Positions 33,184-41,969 of a stretch of 64,000 nucleotides of DNA are shown piece after piece. The notes beneath the pieces are model-generated. The model ran no database searches and had not been told where the DNA came from. It saw only the letters and a list, made by a program, of their open reading frames with translations. The stretch comes from JBGTFE01 sp049799955 (GTDB taxonomy: Bacteria > Acidobacteriota > Blastocatellia > Pyrinomonadales > Pyrinomonadaceae): the NCBI GenBank assembly GCA_049799955.1, contig JBARIW010000041.1:3192-67191 (forward strand), in the 5' to 3' direction. The position numbers and the translations under genes are program-made. Every line of letters begins with the position of its first letter. Position 1 is the first letter of the stretch.

Positions 33184-35115
33184 TTACGATTCGCCTTTCG
33201 GCTTTTTCGGTTGCCAGTCGTTGTCAATCTTCACGTCTTTGAGCGACGGCGCGTCCAGCGTATTAATTTCAAAACCCTGTATATACGGCTTGACCAGCGA
33301 ATACGAAGTCGGAAAATAAAGCGGAATCGCGGGCAATTCGGTCATCGCCCCGGCTTCGGTCAAAATCGTTTTATTTTCAAAACTCTGCGCCGGCGATTCG
33401 GAATTATCAACCGCCGAATTTGTCTGTCCCAAAACCGGCGCTCCATCATCGTATTTGTCAATATTTGCCGTTTCGTTTTGCGCCGCGCTTTCGGTCGTTT
33501 TATTCTCAACCGGATTTTCGGGCGTCTCGAATTCGGGCGCGAAAATCGCCAGCATATTTGCCGTTTCGTCCGAGGTCGGAAGCACTTCGCCGCGCCGAAG
33601 CACATCAAAATCACCCGTTTCCTTCGCCGTCAAAATCTCCGCTGATTCTTTTACGTGAATTTCCGTATTAAGGTTTAGATTCTGCTTCCACATCTTCGCA
33701 ACCATCAGCGCGATTCGCTTCTGCACATCGTTTCGATTGATGACGAGATTAATCGTCGGGAAGTTTTCGCCGTTCGCAAAGCCCGCTTCCGCGAGAAGAT
33801 TTTTGGCTTTATCGAAATCCTGAACGAGACGCGTTTCGCTTCTGTCAAAAGGCATAAACGAGAGCGCGGGCTTCGATGCGCCTTCCATTTCGCCTTCGGT
33901 CAGACGCTCGCGCTCGATGGAAATCGCCATGGCTTCGCGCACGCGCCGGTCGTCGAAAGGCTTTTTGTTTTGATTAAATTCATAAAAATTAATCGCGCTG
34001 TGCGTCGTGCGTCGAAAATCGTCATAAGGCTCAAGCAATTTCAGCGCAAGCGGCGCGAAATCGGCGTTCGTAACGGCATCGACGTTGCCTGCGCGGTATT
34101 CTTCCAGAGCTTTTTCGGCGTTTTCCGTCGGGACGAAGCGAACGCGTTCAAGCTCGATTTTGTCTTTGTTCCAGAAATATTCGGCGCGGTCGAGCGTGAT
34201 GCCGTCCTGCCCGATTGAAAAGAGGCGAAACGCGCCGCTCGTAACAATCGAAGCATTCAGCTTGCCGCCTTCAAAATCTTTGCCGTCGCCGTAAATCGGG
34301 CGAAAAACCGGATGCGCGACGAGCGCGGGAAAATTTTTGTCCGGGTTGACGAGCGAAACTTTCAGCGTGAAATTATCGACCGCCTCGACGCCGAATTTTG
34401 GCTTCGTTTTTTCTTCCTTTTTTGTTTCTGAAACCGTTTTCTTTTCGGTTTCAGACGGATTCGGCAAGGTCTTCGGCGCAGCGGTCGCTTCGGGCTTCGG
34501 CTTTAGGATTTGCAGATTTTGTTCGGCAATCGGTTTTGAAAGAATATCGACTTCTTCGCCCGGAATGTCGAGCACGTTTTTCTTTTCGGGTATCTGCATC
34601 CCGACGATATTTTTGAGCAGTTTGTAATGCGGAACTTTCTCGCCCAGCGCTGCCAGACGCTTCCACGAGCGCACGAAATCGTTTGCCGTAACGCGCTCGC
34701 CGTTTGACCATTTAGCGTCTTTTCTAAGCTGAAACGTCCACGTTTTGTAATCATCCGAGACAGTCCATTTTTCCGCGACTGCCGGAATCGTTTCCAGAGT
34801 TTTCGGATTAGTGTCGGTCAAGCCTTCAAAAATGGCGCGGACAATATCGGTTTCGGGCGGCGCGGCGGCAAATGCGGGGTCAAAAGATTTCGGCATTTTG
34901 CCGTTCGACCAGCGAAATTCCTTTTTCTGCGGCGGCGCGGTCTGCGAATAGAAAGGCTCGGTCGTAGGTTTTTGCAGCTCGCTGCACGCGCTGAAAATTA
35001 ATAACAAAAGAAAAAGAGAAAAGGCGAAAAAGAGAAAAGGCAAAGTTTTGCGAATTGGCTTTTTGTCGCCTCTTCGACTCTTCGACTTTTCCCCTTTTCT
35101 CAATTCCGTTTTCAT
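33184..35115 (-). CDS. peptide ABC transporter substrate-binding lipoprotein 2
   Basis: A 643-residue SBP_bac_5 protein, a distant relative of its neighbour. It has a long basic leader (MKTELRKGEKSKSRRGDKKP) before the signal helix and lipobox LIFSACSE. RWSNGKMPKSFDPAFAAAPP is the family opening. There is a Thr/Lys/Glu-rich insertion near residues 205-240 and a Ser/Asn-rich one near 560-590. The leader codons are built from AAAAGG/GAAGAGTCG words like the spacer repeats, so the N-terminus may be repeat-derived. It follows coaE by 6 nt and may be in the mazG-coaE transcript. Confidence 0.9.
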   Translation of the reverse strand: MKTELRKGEKSKSRRGDKKPIRKTLPFLFFAFSLFLLLLIFSACSELQKPTTEPFYSQTAPPQKKEFRWSNGKMPKSFDPAFAAAPPETDIVRAIFEGLTDTNPKTLETIPAVAEKWTVSDDYKTWTFQLRKDAKWSNGERVTANDFVRSWKRLAALGEKVPHYKLLKNIVGMQIPEKKNVLDIPGEEVDILSKPIAEQNLQILKPKPEATAAPKTLPNPSETEKKTVSETKKEEKTKPKFGVEAVDNFTLKVSLVNPDKNFPALVAHPVFRPIYGDGKDFEGGKLNASIVTSGAFRLFSIGQDGITLDRAEYFWNKDKIELERVRFVPTENAEKALEEYRAGNVDAVTNADFAPLALKLLEPYDDFRRTTHSAINFYEFNQNKKPFDDRRVREAMAISIERERLTEGEMEGASKPALSFMPFDRSETRLVQDFDKAKNLLAEAGFANGENFPTINLVINRNDVQKRIALMVAKMWKQNLNLNTEIHVKESAEILTAKETGDFDVLRRGEVLPTSDETANMLAIFAPEFETPENPVENKTTESAAQNETANIDKYDDGAPVLGQTNSAVDNSESPAQSFENKTILTEAGAMTELPAIPLYFPTSYSLVKPYIQGFEINTLDAPSLKDVKIDNDWQPKKPKGES

Positions 35116-35121
35116 TTTCCC

Positions 35122-35730
35122 TTATGCTCTTAAAAGTTTTAATCGGTCGAAGATTTCACTCGTCTGCCGCCGCGCATCTTCGAATCCTTCCGACGTATCA
35201 ATCAGAAAATCGGCGTAAAGCTTTTTTTCTTCCTGAGGCATCTGCGCGTTGATGCGTTTTAAGGCTTCTTCCGCAGTTAAATTATTGCGTAACATCAAAC
35301 GATTCAATTGTATCGCAGGTTTGCACCAAACGACAATCAATTTGCTGAATCTTCTGTAACCACCCGATTCTATCATCAAAGCCGCGTCAATAACAGCGAT
35401 TCCGCGCGGGTTTTCCCGCTCGCGCGCCGCCAGCCATTCGTTCTGCGCTTCGATAACCAATGGATGCACGATAGAATTGAGAAGTTGCCGTTTCACTTCA
35501 TCGACAAAAACCACTGCGCCGAGCTTTGCGCGGTCTAATTCTCCGTTCTGCTGCAAAACTTCCGCGCCGAAATTTTCGACGATTAATTTCAAGCCTTTCG
35601 TTCCCGGCTGAACGACTTCCCGCGCCGTCAGGTCGGCATCGAGCACAAACGCGCCGAGTTCACGAAAAATCTCGCAAACAAAAGACTTGCCGACGGCAAT
35701 CGAGCCTGTTAATCCGACTTTCAACATCAA
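35122..35730 (-). CDS. coaE: dephospho-CoA kinase
   Basis: A 202-residue protein catalysing the last step of coenzyme A synthesis, ATP-dependent 3' phosphorylation of dephospho-CoA. The P-loop is GLTGSIAVGKS. The family motif DADLTAREVVQPG follows. RINAQMPQEEK and YADFLIDTS are conserved late blocks. It begins 1 nt after the MazG-like gene stop. Confidence 0.95.
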   Translation of the reverse strand: MMLKVGLTGSIAVGKSFVCEIFRELGAFVLDADLTAREVVQPGTKGLKLIVENFGAEVLQQNGELDRAKLGAVVFVDEVKRQLLNSIVHPLVIEAQNEWLAARERENPRGIAVIDAALMIESGGYRRFSKLIVVWCKPAIQLNRLMLRNNLTAEEALKRINAQMPQEEKKLYADFLIDTSEGFEDARRQTSEIFDRLKLLRA

Positions 35731-35731
35731 A

Positions 35732-36034
35732 TTATTTTCTGTGATGCCGCGCCGCTAATTTTTCCACGTTGTATTCCGCAATTTCCGCGAGCGTCAAATT
35801 CAATTCGTCCGCGCAGGCTGAAATATACCAGAGCACATCGCCGAGTTCGTCTTTCAGCTTGGCGCGGATTTCGCCGGTAATCTCGCCGCCGAAATCGCGC
35901 TGGATTTTCTTGACGATATTGGCGACTTCGCCCGCCTCGCCCGCGAGTCCGAGCGTCGGATATTCGAGATTCTTCAAACGATTCGGATAAAGAGCCGTCT
36001 GCTTCGCTTCCTGTTGATATTCTTCGAAATTCAT
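35732..36034 (-). CDS. MazG-like nucleotide pyrophosphohydrolase
   Basis: A 100-residue all-alpha NTP pyrophosphatase of the MazG/HisE superfamily. LGLAGEAGEVANIVKK provides the EAGE metal site and KDELGDVLWYISACADEL the second (ExxD). It would hydrolyse non-canonical or excess NTPs to NMP and PPi. It is first in a short operon with coaE. Confidence 0.92.
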   Translation of the reverse strand: MNFEEYQQEAKQTALYPNRLKNLEYPTLGLAGEAGEVANIVKKIQRDFGGEITGEIRAKLKDELGDVLWYISACADELNLTLAEIAEYNVEKLAARHHRK

Positions 36035-36063
36035 AATATTTTTTTTTCACCGCAAATAAAGAA

Positions 36064-36152
36064 AATTAACAGGGATAGCAGGATGCACGGGGATAAATAC
36101 AATTGATTATTTTTTTGATTTATCCTTTTTCATCCTGGTATCCCTGTTAATT
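36064..36152. repeat. 22-bp inverted repeat (AACAGGGATA type) overlapping the folD 3' end
   Basis: Arms 36064-36085 and 36131-36152 (core AATTAACAGGGATA) are reverse complements with one mismatch. An inner GGATAAAT/ATTTATCC pair extends the stem. The right arm overlaps the folD stop at 36147. Confidence 0.9.
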
Positions 36153-37061
36153 TCTTCTCATCTTTGCCGCGTCCAGAGTGTTTCGCATCAGCATTGCGAC
36201 GGTCAAAAGTCCGACGCCGCCGGGAACGGGCGTAAATGCGCCGGCTTTTTCCATTGCTTCTCGCGGGTTAACGTCGCCGACGAGCGTAAAGCCGCGTTTT
36301 TCGATAGTTTTCAAGCGTTTTTCGAGTACGTCGTCGCCGAATAATTCACGCACAAAATCCGTGTCGGAAACATAGTTGATGCCAACATCAATCACGGTTG
36401 CGCCTTCCTTTATATGCTCGCCGCGAACGAATCCGGCGCGTCCGATTGCGGCGACCAGAATATCTGCCCGGCTCGTAATTTCCGCCAGATTTTTCGTGCG
36501 CGAATGGCAAATCGTTACAGTCGCGTTTTCCTGAAGGAGAAGCATCGCCATCGGTTTGCCGACGATGTTGCTGCGCCCGACGATGACGGCGTTTTCGCCC
36601 GCGATTTTGATGTCTGAACGCTTTAGAATTTCAATCACACCGGCGGGCGTGCAGGGCGCGAGCGATTTTTGTCCCTGCGCCAATCTGCCGACATTTATCG
36701 GATGAAAACCGTCAACGTCCTTTTCGGGGCTGATTGTTTCCAGAATCAGTTTTTCGTCAATCTGCGGCGGCAAAGGCAATTGTACGAGAATTCCGTCAAC
36801 GTCGTCGCGCCGGTTCAAATCTTTTACGATTTCAAGCAATTCTTCCTGCGTCGTGTCCAAAGGTAAATGCCGATGTTCGGAAATCAGACCGAGTTCCTCT
36901 GAAGTTTTAACTTTACTGCCGACATAAACAGCCGAAGCCGCATCGTCGCCGACGCGAACCGCGACCAGACAAGGCTGAAAAGGCAAAGTTTTAACTTCTT
37001 CGGCAACTTCCCGTTTTATCTCTTTGGCAATTTCCCTGCCGCTCAAAATTTTAGCCGTCAT
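36147..37061 (-). CDS. folD: methylenetetrahydrofolate dehydrogenase / methenyltetrahydrofolate cyclohydrolase
   Basis: A 304-residue bifunctional enzyme of one-carbon metabolism, interconverting 5,10-methylene-THF and 10-formyl-THF. The catalytic Lys lies in VYVGSKVKTSEELG. GILVQLPLPPQIDE, VIVGRSNIVGKPMAML (NADP site) and FTPVPGGVGLLTVAML are the family signatures; the usual PGGVGPMT is here PGGVGLLT. It is preceded by a 92-nt spacer shared with the divergent gene at 37154. Confidence 0.95.
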   Translation of the reverse strand: MTAKILSGREIAKEIKREVAEEVKTLPFQPCLVAVRVGDDAASAVYVGSKVKTSEELGLISEHRHLPLDTTQEELLEIVKDLNRRDDVDGILVQLPLPPQIDEKLILETISPEKDVDGFHPINVGRLAQGQKSLAPCTPAGVIEILKRSDIKIAGENAVIVGRSNIVGKPMAMLLLQENATVTICHSRTKNLAEITSRADILVAAIGRAGFVRGEHIKEGATVIDVGINYVSDTDFVRELFGDDVLEKRLKTIEKRGFTLVGDVNPREAMEKAGAFTPVPGGVGLLTVAMLMRNTLDAAKMRRN

Positions 37062-37153
37062 AAGTTTTTATGATTCTACAAGAAACCGCGAAAGTTTGCT
37101 AAAATGCCGGATATGAAACGGCTGACTGCTATAATGTAATCAGGAGATTTTTT

Positions 37154-37363
37154 ATGCAGCTTACGAATTTACAACTGGAATTGTTGAAAACATTCAGCTA
37201 CGACCTGAATGAGTCGCAAATTTTGGAAATTAAAGAACTGCTCGCAAAATATTTTGCTCAAAAAGCTACTTCGGAAATGGATGGATTCTGGGATGAAAAT
37301 AACTGGACGGACGAAACAATTGAAAAATTAGCCGAAGAGCATCTTCGAACCGAGTATAAATAA
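37154..37363 (+). CDS. antitoxin-like protein of a decayed PIN module
   Basis: A 69-residue acidic protein (LTNLQLELLKTFSYDLNESQ at the start) of a type commonly encoded before PIN-domain toxins. Its stop overlaps the start of the toxin remnant by one base (TAATG), which supports the pairing. A ribosome-binding site AGGAG lies about 9 nt upstream of ATG. With the toxin broken, it may now be an orphan. Confidence 0.7.
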   Translation: MQLTNLQLELLKTFSYDLNESQILEIKELLAKYFAQKATSEMDGFWDENNWTDETIEKLAEEHLRTEYK

Positions 37364-37522
37364 TGCGGAAAGTCGTTTTAGATACGAACATTTTGCTGAT
37401 TTGCCTTTCGACCAAATCCAAATAATGATAAACATTTTAATGTACTTAAAGATGTGGAGTTTCCAAAAGTAGAAGTTATCAGCGCGAACAATTTTATGTC
37501 CGAACTTCAAAATGAAAAGTAG
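37363..37522 (+). pseudogene. PIN-domain toxin with large internal deletion
   Basis: ATG 37363 opens MRKVVLDTNILLICLSTKSK and then meets TAA; VVLDTNILL is the N-terminal catalytic strand of PIN toxins. From about 37423, in another frame, NDKHFNVLKDVEFPKVEVIS and a short tail ending at TAG 37520 match the C-terminal end of the same kind of protein. About 80 middle codons are missing, including the remaining acidic active-site residues. The tail overlaps the start of the next gene (37512). Confidence 0.75.
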
Positions 37523-40025
37523 TAATCTGAAAAACACCCTCGTAAAAATTTTATTCACCTTATTTTTTTGCATTCCTTTTTTATGCGATGTTCGCGCGCA
37601 AAACTTATCGGAGACTCATCAAAAAATCAAAACCGCCGTTGAAAACCGCGATTATCAGGCGGCAATCGGCGAGTTGAAAGCTCTCGAAAAATCCGATAAA
37701 AAGATTTTCGAGCTGAATAATTACGATTATCTGCTGGCGCGAATCGAGGAGAAAACCGGCGATTTTTCCGGCGCGATGGCAAATTATCAAGCCGTTTCCA
37801 ATCGCAATTCAATTTTGAAGGAATACGCGCTCTGGCATCTTTCGCAAATTGCGCGAGCGTCGGGAAATCTGGTATTTGAGCGCGTTTATTTGCAGGAAAT
37901 TTCCGTTTTCGCGCCCGAAAGTTTATTAAAAAACGCCGTTCAGACGCGAATGGCGCAAAGTTTATTCGAAAGCAAAAATTATGATTCGGTCATTAGTCAA
38001 TTATCCGTTGCGCGGAGCGTTGGTCAGTTAAAAGAAAAATCAACTGACAACGGGCTAACCAGAGAAAATCAGGTTTTGCTCGGTCAAGCCTTTCTGCAAA
38101 ACGGAAACACGGACAAAGCGCGGGAAATTTTCACAAAATTGACCGAGAATTTAGCAAATCCCGCGCAGCCGGACGATTTTGCGCTTGCCGCCGTCCGCGT
38201 TCTCGACGAGCTTGACGGCGGACGCGAAAATTTCGGCAAAACCGCGCCGCAGCTTTCCGAAAACGAACATCTGAAACGCGCTTCGATTTATCATTTCAAC
38301 CGCGATTTTCCTTTTGCGCGAATGCATTTTCAGGCAGTTGCCGAGCGTTTTCCCGCGAGCGCGAGCGTTGCCAACGCTCTCTATCAAATCGGGCGAACGC
38401 ACGCGCAGGAAGGCAATTTCTCGCAGGCGATTGAATGGTTCGAGCGCGTTCAGGCGCAATATTCGGACGAACCCGTTGGCAGAGAAGCTTTGAGCCAGGC
38501 GGCATCGGCTTATTCGCGCGTTCACAAACCAAAGGAAGCCGTTTCGCGTTACCAGAAATTTATCGAAAAATACGCGGACGCCGACAATATCGAACGCGCT
38601 TACCTGAATATTATCGACGTTTTGCGCGATTCGGGCGAAGAAACCGAAGCGATGCGGTGGACGCAAAAAACGCAGGAAGCGTTCAAAGGAAGATTACCCG
38701 AAGCGCTCGCGCTTTTCGCTCAGGCGCGGATGCATATCACAAAAAACGAATGGCAAAACGCGCTGAATGATTTGAACACGCTGCAAAACATGCCGGATTT
38801 GGGCGGAACGCGCGTTCCCGGCGGCACGAATAAGACGGAAATTTCGTATCTGAAAGGCTTTGTTGCCGAGCAGATGCAGAAATACGCGGAAGCGATTGAC
38901 GCATATCTTTCGATTCCCGACGGGCGCGGCGAATATTACGGCTGGCGCGCGAACGAAAGGCTGAAAACTCTTGCGACGGAAGAAAAAGCGAAGCCTTTCG
39001 TTACGCAAAAGCTCGGCGAGCTGACCAAAAACATCGAAGGAAGAAACGCCGAAGCGCAGAGAAGCGCCGCGCAATCCGCTTTAAGATTGACGGAAAACGC
39101 GGACATCCGCGCGCGAATGCTGGAAATCGTCAAAAAGGCTTACACGAGCCTGCCCGGTTATCAAAAAATTCCGAGCTTTAAATTGCTGGAAACCGGCAGA
39201 AAGGAAGTTTTAAAGGAAAAACGCGAAAATCAACCGGCAAATTATCATCAGAAATTAGCCGACGAGCTTCTCTTTCTGGGACTTTACGACGAAGCCGCGC
39301 CGGAATTGGAAAGCGGTCAGAGGTCGGAGGTCAGAGGTCAGAATAATTCGGTATCTGACGAGCAAAGCAACAATTCGAAATCCAAAAGTCAAAATTCAAA
39401 ATCCGACCTTGATTTTACACTCGCCGTTCTCTATAAGCGCGGCGATATGGCGAATCGCGCCGTTGCGTTTATCGAGCAGGTCTGGAAAAACGTTCCCGCC
39501 GATTATCAAATCGAGCTTATTCCGCGCGAGCAAATCGAGCTTCTCTATCCTGCGCCTTATGCCGACTCGCTTTTGCAATACGCGCCGGAACGCGGCATCG
39601 ACGCGCGGTTTATGCTGTCGATTATGCGCCAGGAATCGCGTTATCGCGCCGACGTAAAATCCTACGCGGCGGCGCGCGGGCTGATGCAGTTTATCTCGAC
39701 GACTTCGGATAAGCTGGCGCAGGAATTGGGGCGTGAAAATTTCCGGCAGGACGAGCTTTATAATCCGCCGACGGCGATTCTTTTCGGCTCGCAGTATCTG
39801 GCTGATTTGTTTCGACAGTTTCCGAACCAGCCGCAGGCGGTCGCGGCAAGCTACAACGGCGGCGAAGACAATATGGCACGCTGGATGTCGCGCTCAAAAA
39901 GCACCGAGGCGGACAGGTATGTGCCGGAAATTGCCTTTTCGCAGTCGAAAGATTACGTTTACAAAGTGATGGCGAATTACCGCGTTTACCAAATGTTTTA
40001 TGATGAAAGATTGAAAGCGAAATAA
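37512..40025 (+). CDS. soluble lytic murein transglycosylase (TPR + SLT domain)
   Basis: An 837-residue periplasmic enzyme cleaving peptidoglycan with formation of 1,6-anhydro ends. Signal peptide about 1-30. A long alpha-superhelix of TPR-like repeats (about 35-660) is followed by an SLT domain (about 690-830). The catalytic Glu is in SIMRQESRYRADVKS, with GLMQFI, AVAASYNGG and the final YVYKVMANYRVYQ. In-frame word repeats interrupt the superhelix near residues 160-180 and 602-632. The start overlaps the PIN remnant, and a third ~20-nt-period array follows the stop. Confidence 0.93.
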   Translation: MKSSNLKNTLVKILFTLFFCIPFLCDVRAQNLSETHQKIKTAVENRDYQAAIGELKALEKSDKKIFELNNYDYLLARIEEKTGDFSGAMANYQAVSNRNSILKEYALWHLSQIARASGNLVFERVYLQEISVFAPESLLKNAVQTRMAQSLFESKNYDSVISQLSVARSVGQLKEKSTDNGLTRENQVLLGQAFLQNGNTDKAREIFTKLTENLANPAQPDDFALAAVRVLDELDGGRENFGKTAPQLSENEHLKRASIYHFNRDFPFARMHFQAVAERFPASASVANALYQIGRTHAQEGNFSQAIEWFERVQAQYSDEPVGREALSQAASAYSRVHKPKEAVSRYQKFIEKYADADNIERAYLNIIDVLRDSGEETEAMRWTQKTQEAFKGRLPEALALFAQARMHITKNEWQNALNDLNTLQNMPDLGGTRVPGGTNKTEISYLKGFVAEQMQKYAEAIDAYLSIPDGRGEYYGWRANERLKTLATEEKAKPFVTQKLGELTKNIEGRNAEAQRSAAQSALRLTENADIRARMLEIVKKAYTSLPGYQKIPSFKLLETGRKEVLKEKRENQPANYHQKLADELLFLGLYDEAAPELESGQRSEVRGQNNSVSDEQSNNSKSKSQNSKSDLDFTLAVLYKRGDMANRAVAFIEQVWKNVPADYQIELIPREQIELLYPAPYADSLLQYAPERGIDARFMLSIMRQESRYRADVKSYAAARGLMQFISTTSDKLAQELGRENFRQDELYNPPTAILFGSQYLADLFRQFPNQPQAVAASYNGGEDNMARWMSRSKSTEADRYVPEIAFSQSKDYVYKVMANYRVYQMFYDERLKAK
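39315..39404 (+). repeat. heptamer words inside the transglycosylase coding sequence
   Basis: GGTCAGA, GGTCGGA, GGTCAGA and GGTCAGA run consecutively at 39315-39342. A second word block of AATTC/AAATCC/AAAGTC type covers 39372-39404. Together they encode a Ser/Gln/Asn/Lys-rich linker (GQRSEVRGQNNSVSDEQSNN) with no counterpart expected in the fold. The words are those of the intergenic palindromes (for example 30819-30870). Confidence 0.85.
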
Positions 40026-40034
40026 AAATTCGCA

Positions 40035-40280
40035 ATGCGCAGTAATTTTTTAGGATGAGCGCCGTGAAATTAAAATGAGCGGAACATTCTTCCGGCGAGC
40101 ATAAAAGATATGAGAATAAGCAAAATCTTTTTCCAATGAGCGGAAAATATATCAAGATGAGCAATATATTTTCTCGATGAGCAATACAAATGTTCTGATG
40201 AGCATTTATTTTTTACGATGAGCGATACGAGTGTCTCGATGAGTGGTGTTTTTTTGCAATGAGCAAATAAACTCTCCGGT
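40035..40280. repeat. intergenic array with alternating 20/21-nt period, 12 units
   Basis: ATGAGC or a one- to two-base variant starts at 40035, 40055, 40075, 40095, 40116, 40136, 40157, 40177, 40198, 40218, 40239 and 40259. After two 20-nt steps the spacing alternates 21, 20, 21, 20, so the mean is about 20.4 nt, two turns of B-DNA. The 14-15 nt between motifs are unrelated in sequence and A+T rich, several with A- or T-tracts. It fills the spacer between the transglycosylase and the SCO1 gene. Confidence 0.88.
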
Positions 40281-40358
40281 AATCCCCTCGAATTAGGGAG
40301 AATGCAAACATTGTCTGAAATTAGCATTGGGGCGAGACCGTTTCACGATTATTTTAAT

Positions 40359-41249
40359 ATGAAAAAAGCTATTTTACTTTTAATTTTCACCGTTTTATTC
40401 GCATCCGCCTGCCCGAAATCGCAGTCGCAAAACAAAGAGGCTTCGGCTGATGCGAAGCGTTATCCGCTAAGAGGAAAGGTCGTCGCCGTTGACCGTACGA
40501 AGAAGGAAGCGACCATCGCGCACGACGAAATTCCGGGTTATATGGACGCGATGACGATGCCTTTTCCAATCCACGCCGATTGGATTTGGGACGATTTGAC
40601 GAAAGATTCGGAAATCCGCGCCGAGCTTGTCGTTGATAAAGACGGTTACTGGCTGGAAAATATCGGCATCGTCGCCGCGCCGAATCCGAATCAGCCCGCG
40701 CCGACGCCGAACGAAAATTTCGCGCAAATCGGCAAGGAAATTCCTGATTTTACTCTGACAAATCAGGACGGCAAACGCTTTTCGATAAAAGATTATCGCG
40801 GCAAGGCTTTGGCAATTACATTTATTTATACGAAATGTCCTTTGCCGAATTACTGCATTTTGATGTCGAAACATTTTTCCGATTTGGCGAATCAATTAGA
40901 CGCAAATGCCGAATTAAAAGATAAAATCCGGCTCTTGAGCATCTCGTTCGACCCGAAAACCGACACGCCCGCAAAGCTCAGACAATACGGGCAGGGATAT
41001 TTGGGCAACGCCGCCAAGCCAGATTTTACGGTCTGGCAGCTCGCGGTCGGCTCGGAAAAGGAAGTCAGAGACGTGGCTGACTTTTTCGGTCTGCGCTACG
41101 AAGTTTCGCCCGACGATAAAGAACAGTTTAACCATTCGCTTCGCACGGCGGTCATCGCGCCCGACGGAAAGGTCGTGAAAATCTTTGCCGGAAACGAATG
41201 GACGCCGAATGATTTGCTGCGCGAGTTGCAGGCGACTTTGAAACAGTAG
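40359..41249 (+). CDS. CusF-like + SCO1/SenC copper chaperone lipoprotein
   Basis: A 296-residue protein. Start ATG 40359 gives a lipoprotein signal (MKKAILLLIFTVLFASACPK). A CusF-like copper-binding domain (about 35-105) has the ligand cluster HDEIPGYMDAMTMPFPI. A SCO1/thioredoxin-like domain (about 130-290) carries the distal His in FNHSLRTAVI. The metal-site Cys pair reads YTKCPLPNYC, a C-x5-C spacing in place of the usual C-x3-C. It probably delivers copper to cytochrome oxidase or acts in copper tolerance. The methyltransferase start overlaps its stop (TAGTG). Confidence 0.92.
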   Translation: MKKAILLLIFTVLFASACPKSQSQNKEASADAKRYPLRGKVVAVDRTKKEATIAHDEIPGYMDAMTMPFPIHADWIWDDLTKDSEIRAELVVDKDGYWLENIGIVAAPNPNQPAPTPNENFAQIGKEIPDFTLTNQDGKRFSIKDYRGKALAITFIYTKCPLPNYCILMSKHFSDLANQLDANAELKDKIRLLSISFDPKTDTPAKLRQYGQGYLGNAAKPDFTVWQLAVGSEKEVRDVADFFGLRYEVSPDDKEQFNHSLRTAVIAPDGKVVKIFAGNEWTPNDLLRELQATLKQ

Positions 41250-41968
41250 TGAACGACTCTGACAAACTCTTAAATTTTGTCGAATGGGACGTGCGAAACT
41301 GGTCGGGCGCGCTGGATTTCTGGCTGGCGAATTCCAGACAAAATCTTGCAGACTGCCGCGTTTTGGAAATCGGCACAAATTTCGGCGGGCTGTCGCTGTG
41401 GCTGGCTTCAAAGGGCGCGCGCGTCGTCTGCTCGGACATGAACGAACCGAGAGAAGAAGCGAAACTTCGGCACAAAACAGGCGGCGTCTCTCATTTAATC
41501 GAATACGAGGCTATCGACGCGGCGAACATTCCATATCAGAATCATTTTGACATCATCGTTTTCAAATCCGTTCTGGGCGCAATCGGAAGTCGCGGCGATA
41601 TTGTCGAAGGACTAGGAAGCGGCGGCGATAAAAGCCTGCAAGCCAAAGCCGTCGGCGAAATGCACAAAGCGCTGAAAACGGGCGGCGAATTGTTCTTCGC
41701 CGAAAATCTGGTCGCTTCGCCCGTTCACGTATTTTTTCGGCGGCAAATGGTCAAATGGGGCGCAATGTGGCGCTACGTTACGATTGAAGAAATGAAAGAG
41801 TTCCTGTCGCCGTTTTCGGAAGTAAAGCTTCGCGCAAACGGTTTTGCCGGAACCTTCGGAAGAACCGAAACGCAGCGAAATTTGCTCGGACGCTTTGACC
41901 GGATATTTTTCGACCGCGTGATGCCGGACAGTTGGAAATATATTATTTCGGGCGTGGCGAGAAAATAG
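41249..41968 (+). CDS. class I SAM-dependent methyltransferase
   Basis: A 239-residue protein starting with GTG at 41249, overlapping the stop of the SCO1 gene by one base. SAM-binding motif I is VLEIGTNFGGLSLWLASKGA, followed by the acidic strand end VVCSDMNE. The post-motif reads HFDIIVFKSVLGAIG, and the C-terminal part VMPDSWKYIISGVARK. The substrate is unknown. It is convergent with the amidohydrolase gene, 1 nt apart. Confidence 0.88.
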   Translation: MNDSDKLLNFVEWDVRNWSGALDFWLANSRQNLADCRVLEIGTNFGGLSLWLASKGARVVCSDMNEPREEAKLRHKTGGVSHLIEYEAIDAANIPYQNHFDIIVFKSVLGAIGSRGDIVEGLGSGGDKSLQAKAVGEMHKALKTGGELFFAENLVASPVHVFFRRQMVKWGAMWRYVTIEEMKEFLSPFSEVKLRANGFAGTFGRTETQRNLLGRFDRIFFDRVMPDSWKYIISGVARK

Positions 41969-41969
41969 T

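Noticed and set aside
40070..40327. Minus-strand coding sequence of 85 codons across the second array
   Set aside because: It follows the 20/21 alternation only by chance; motif spacing is not a multiple of three, no ribosome-binding site is seen, and the peptide is low in complexity.
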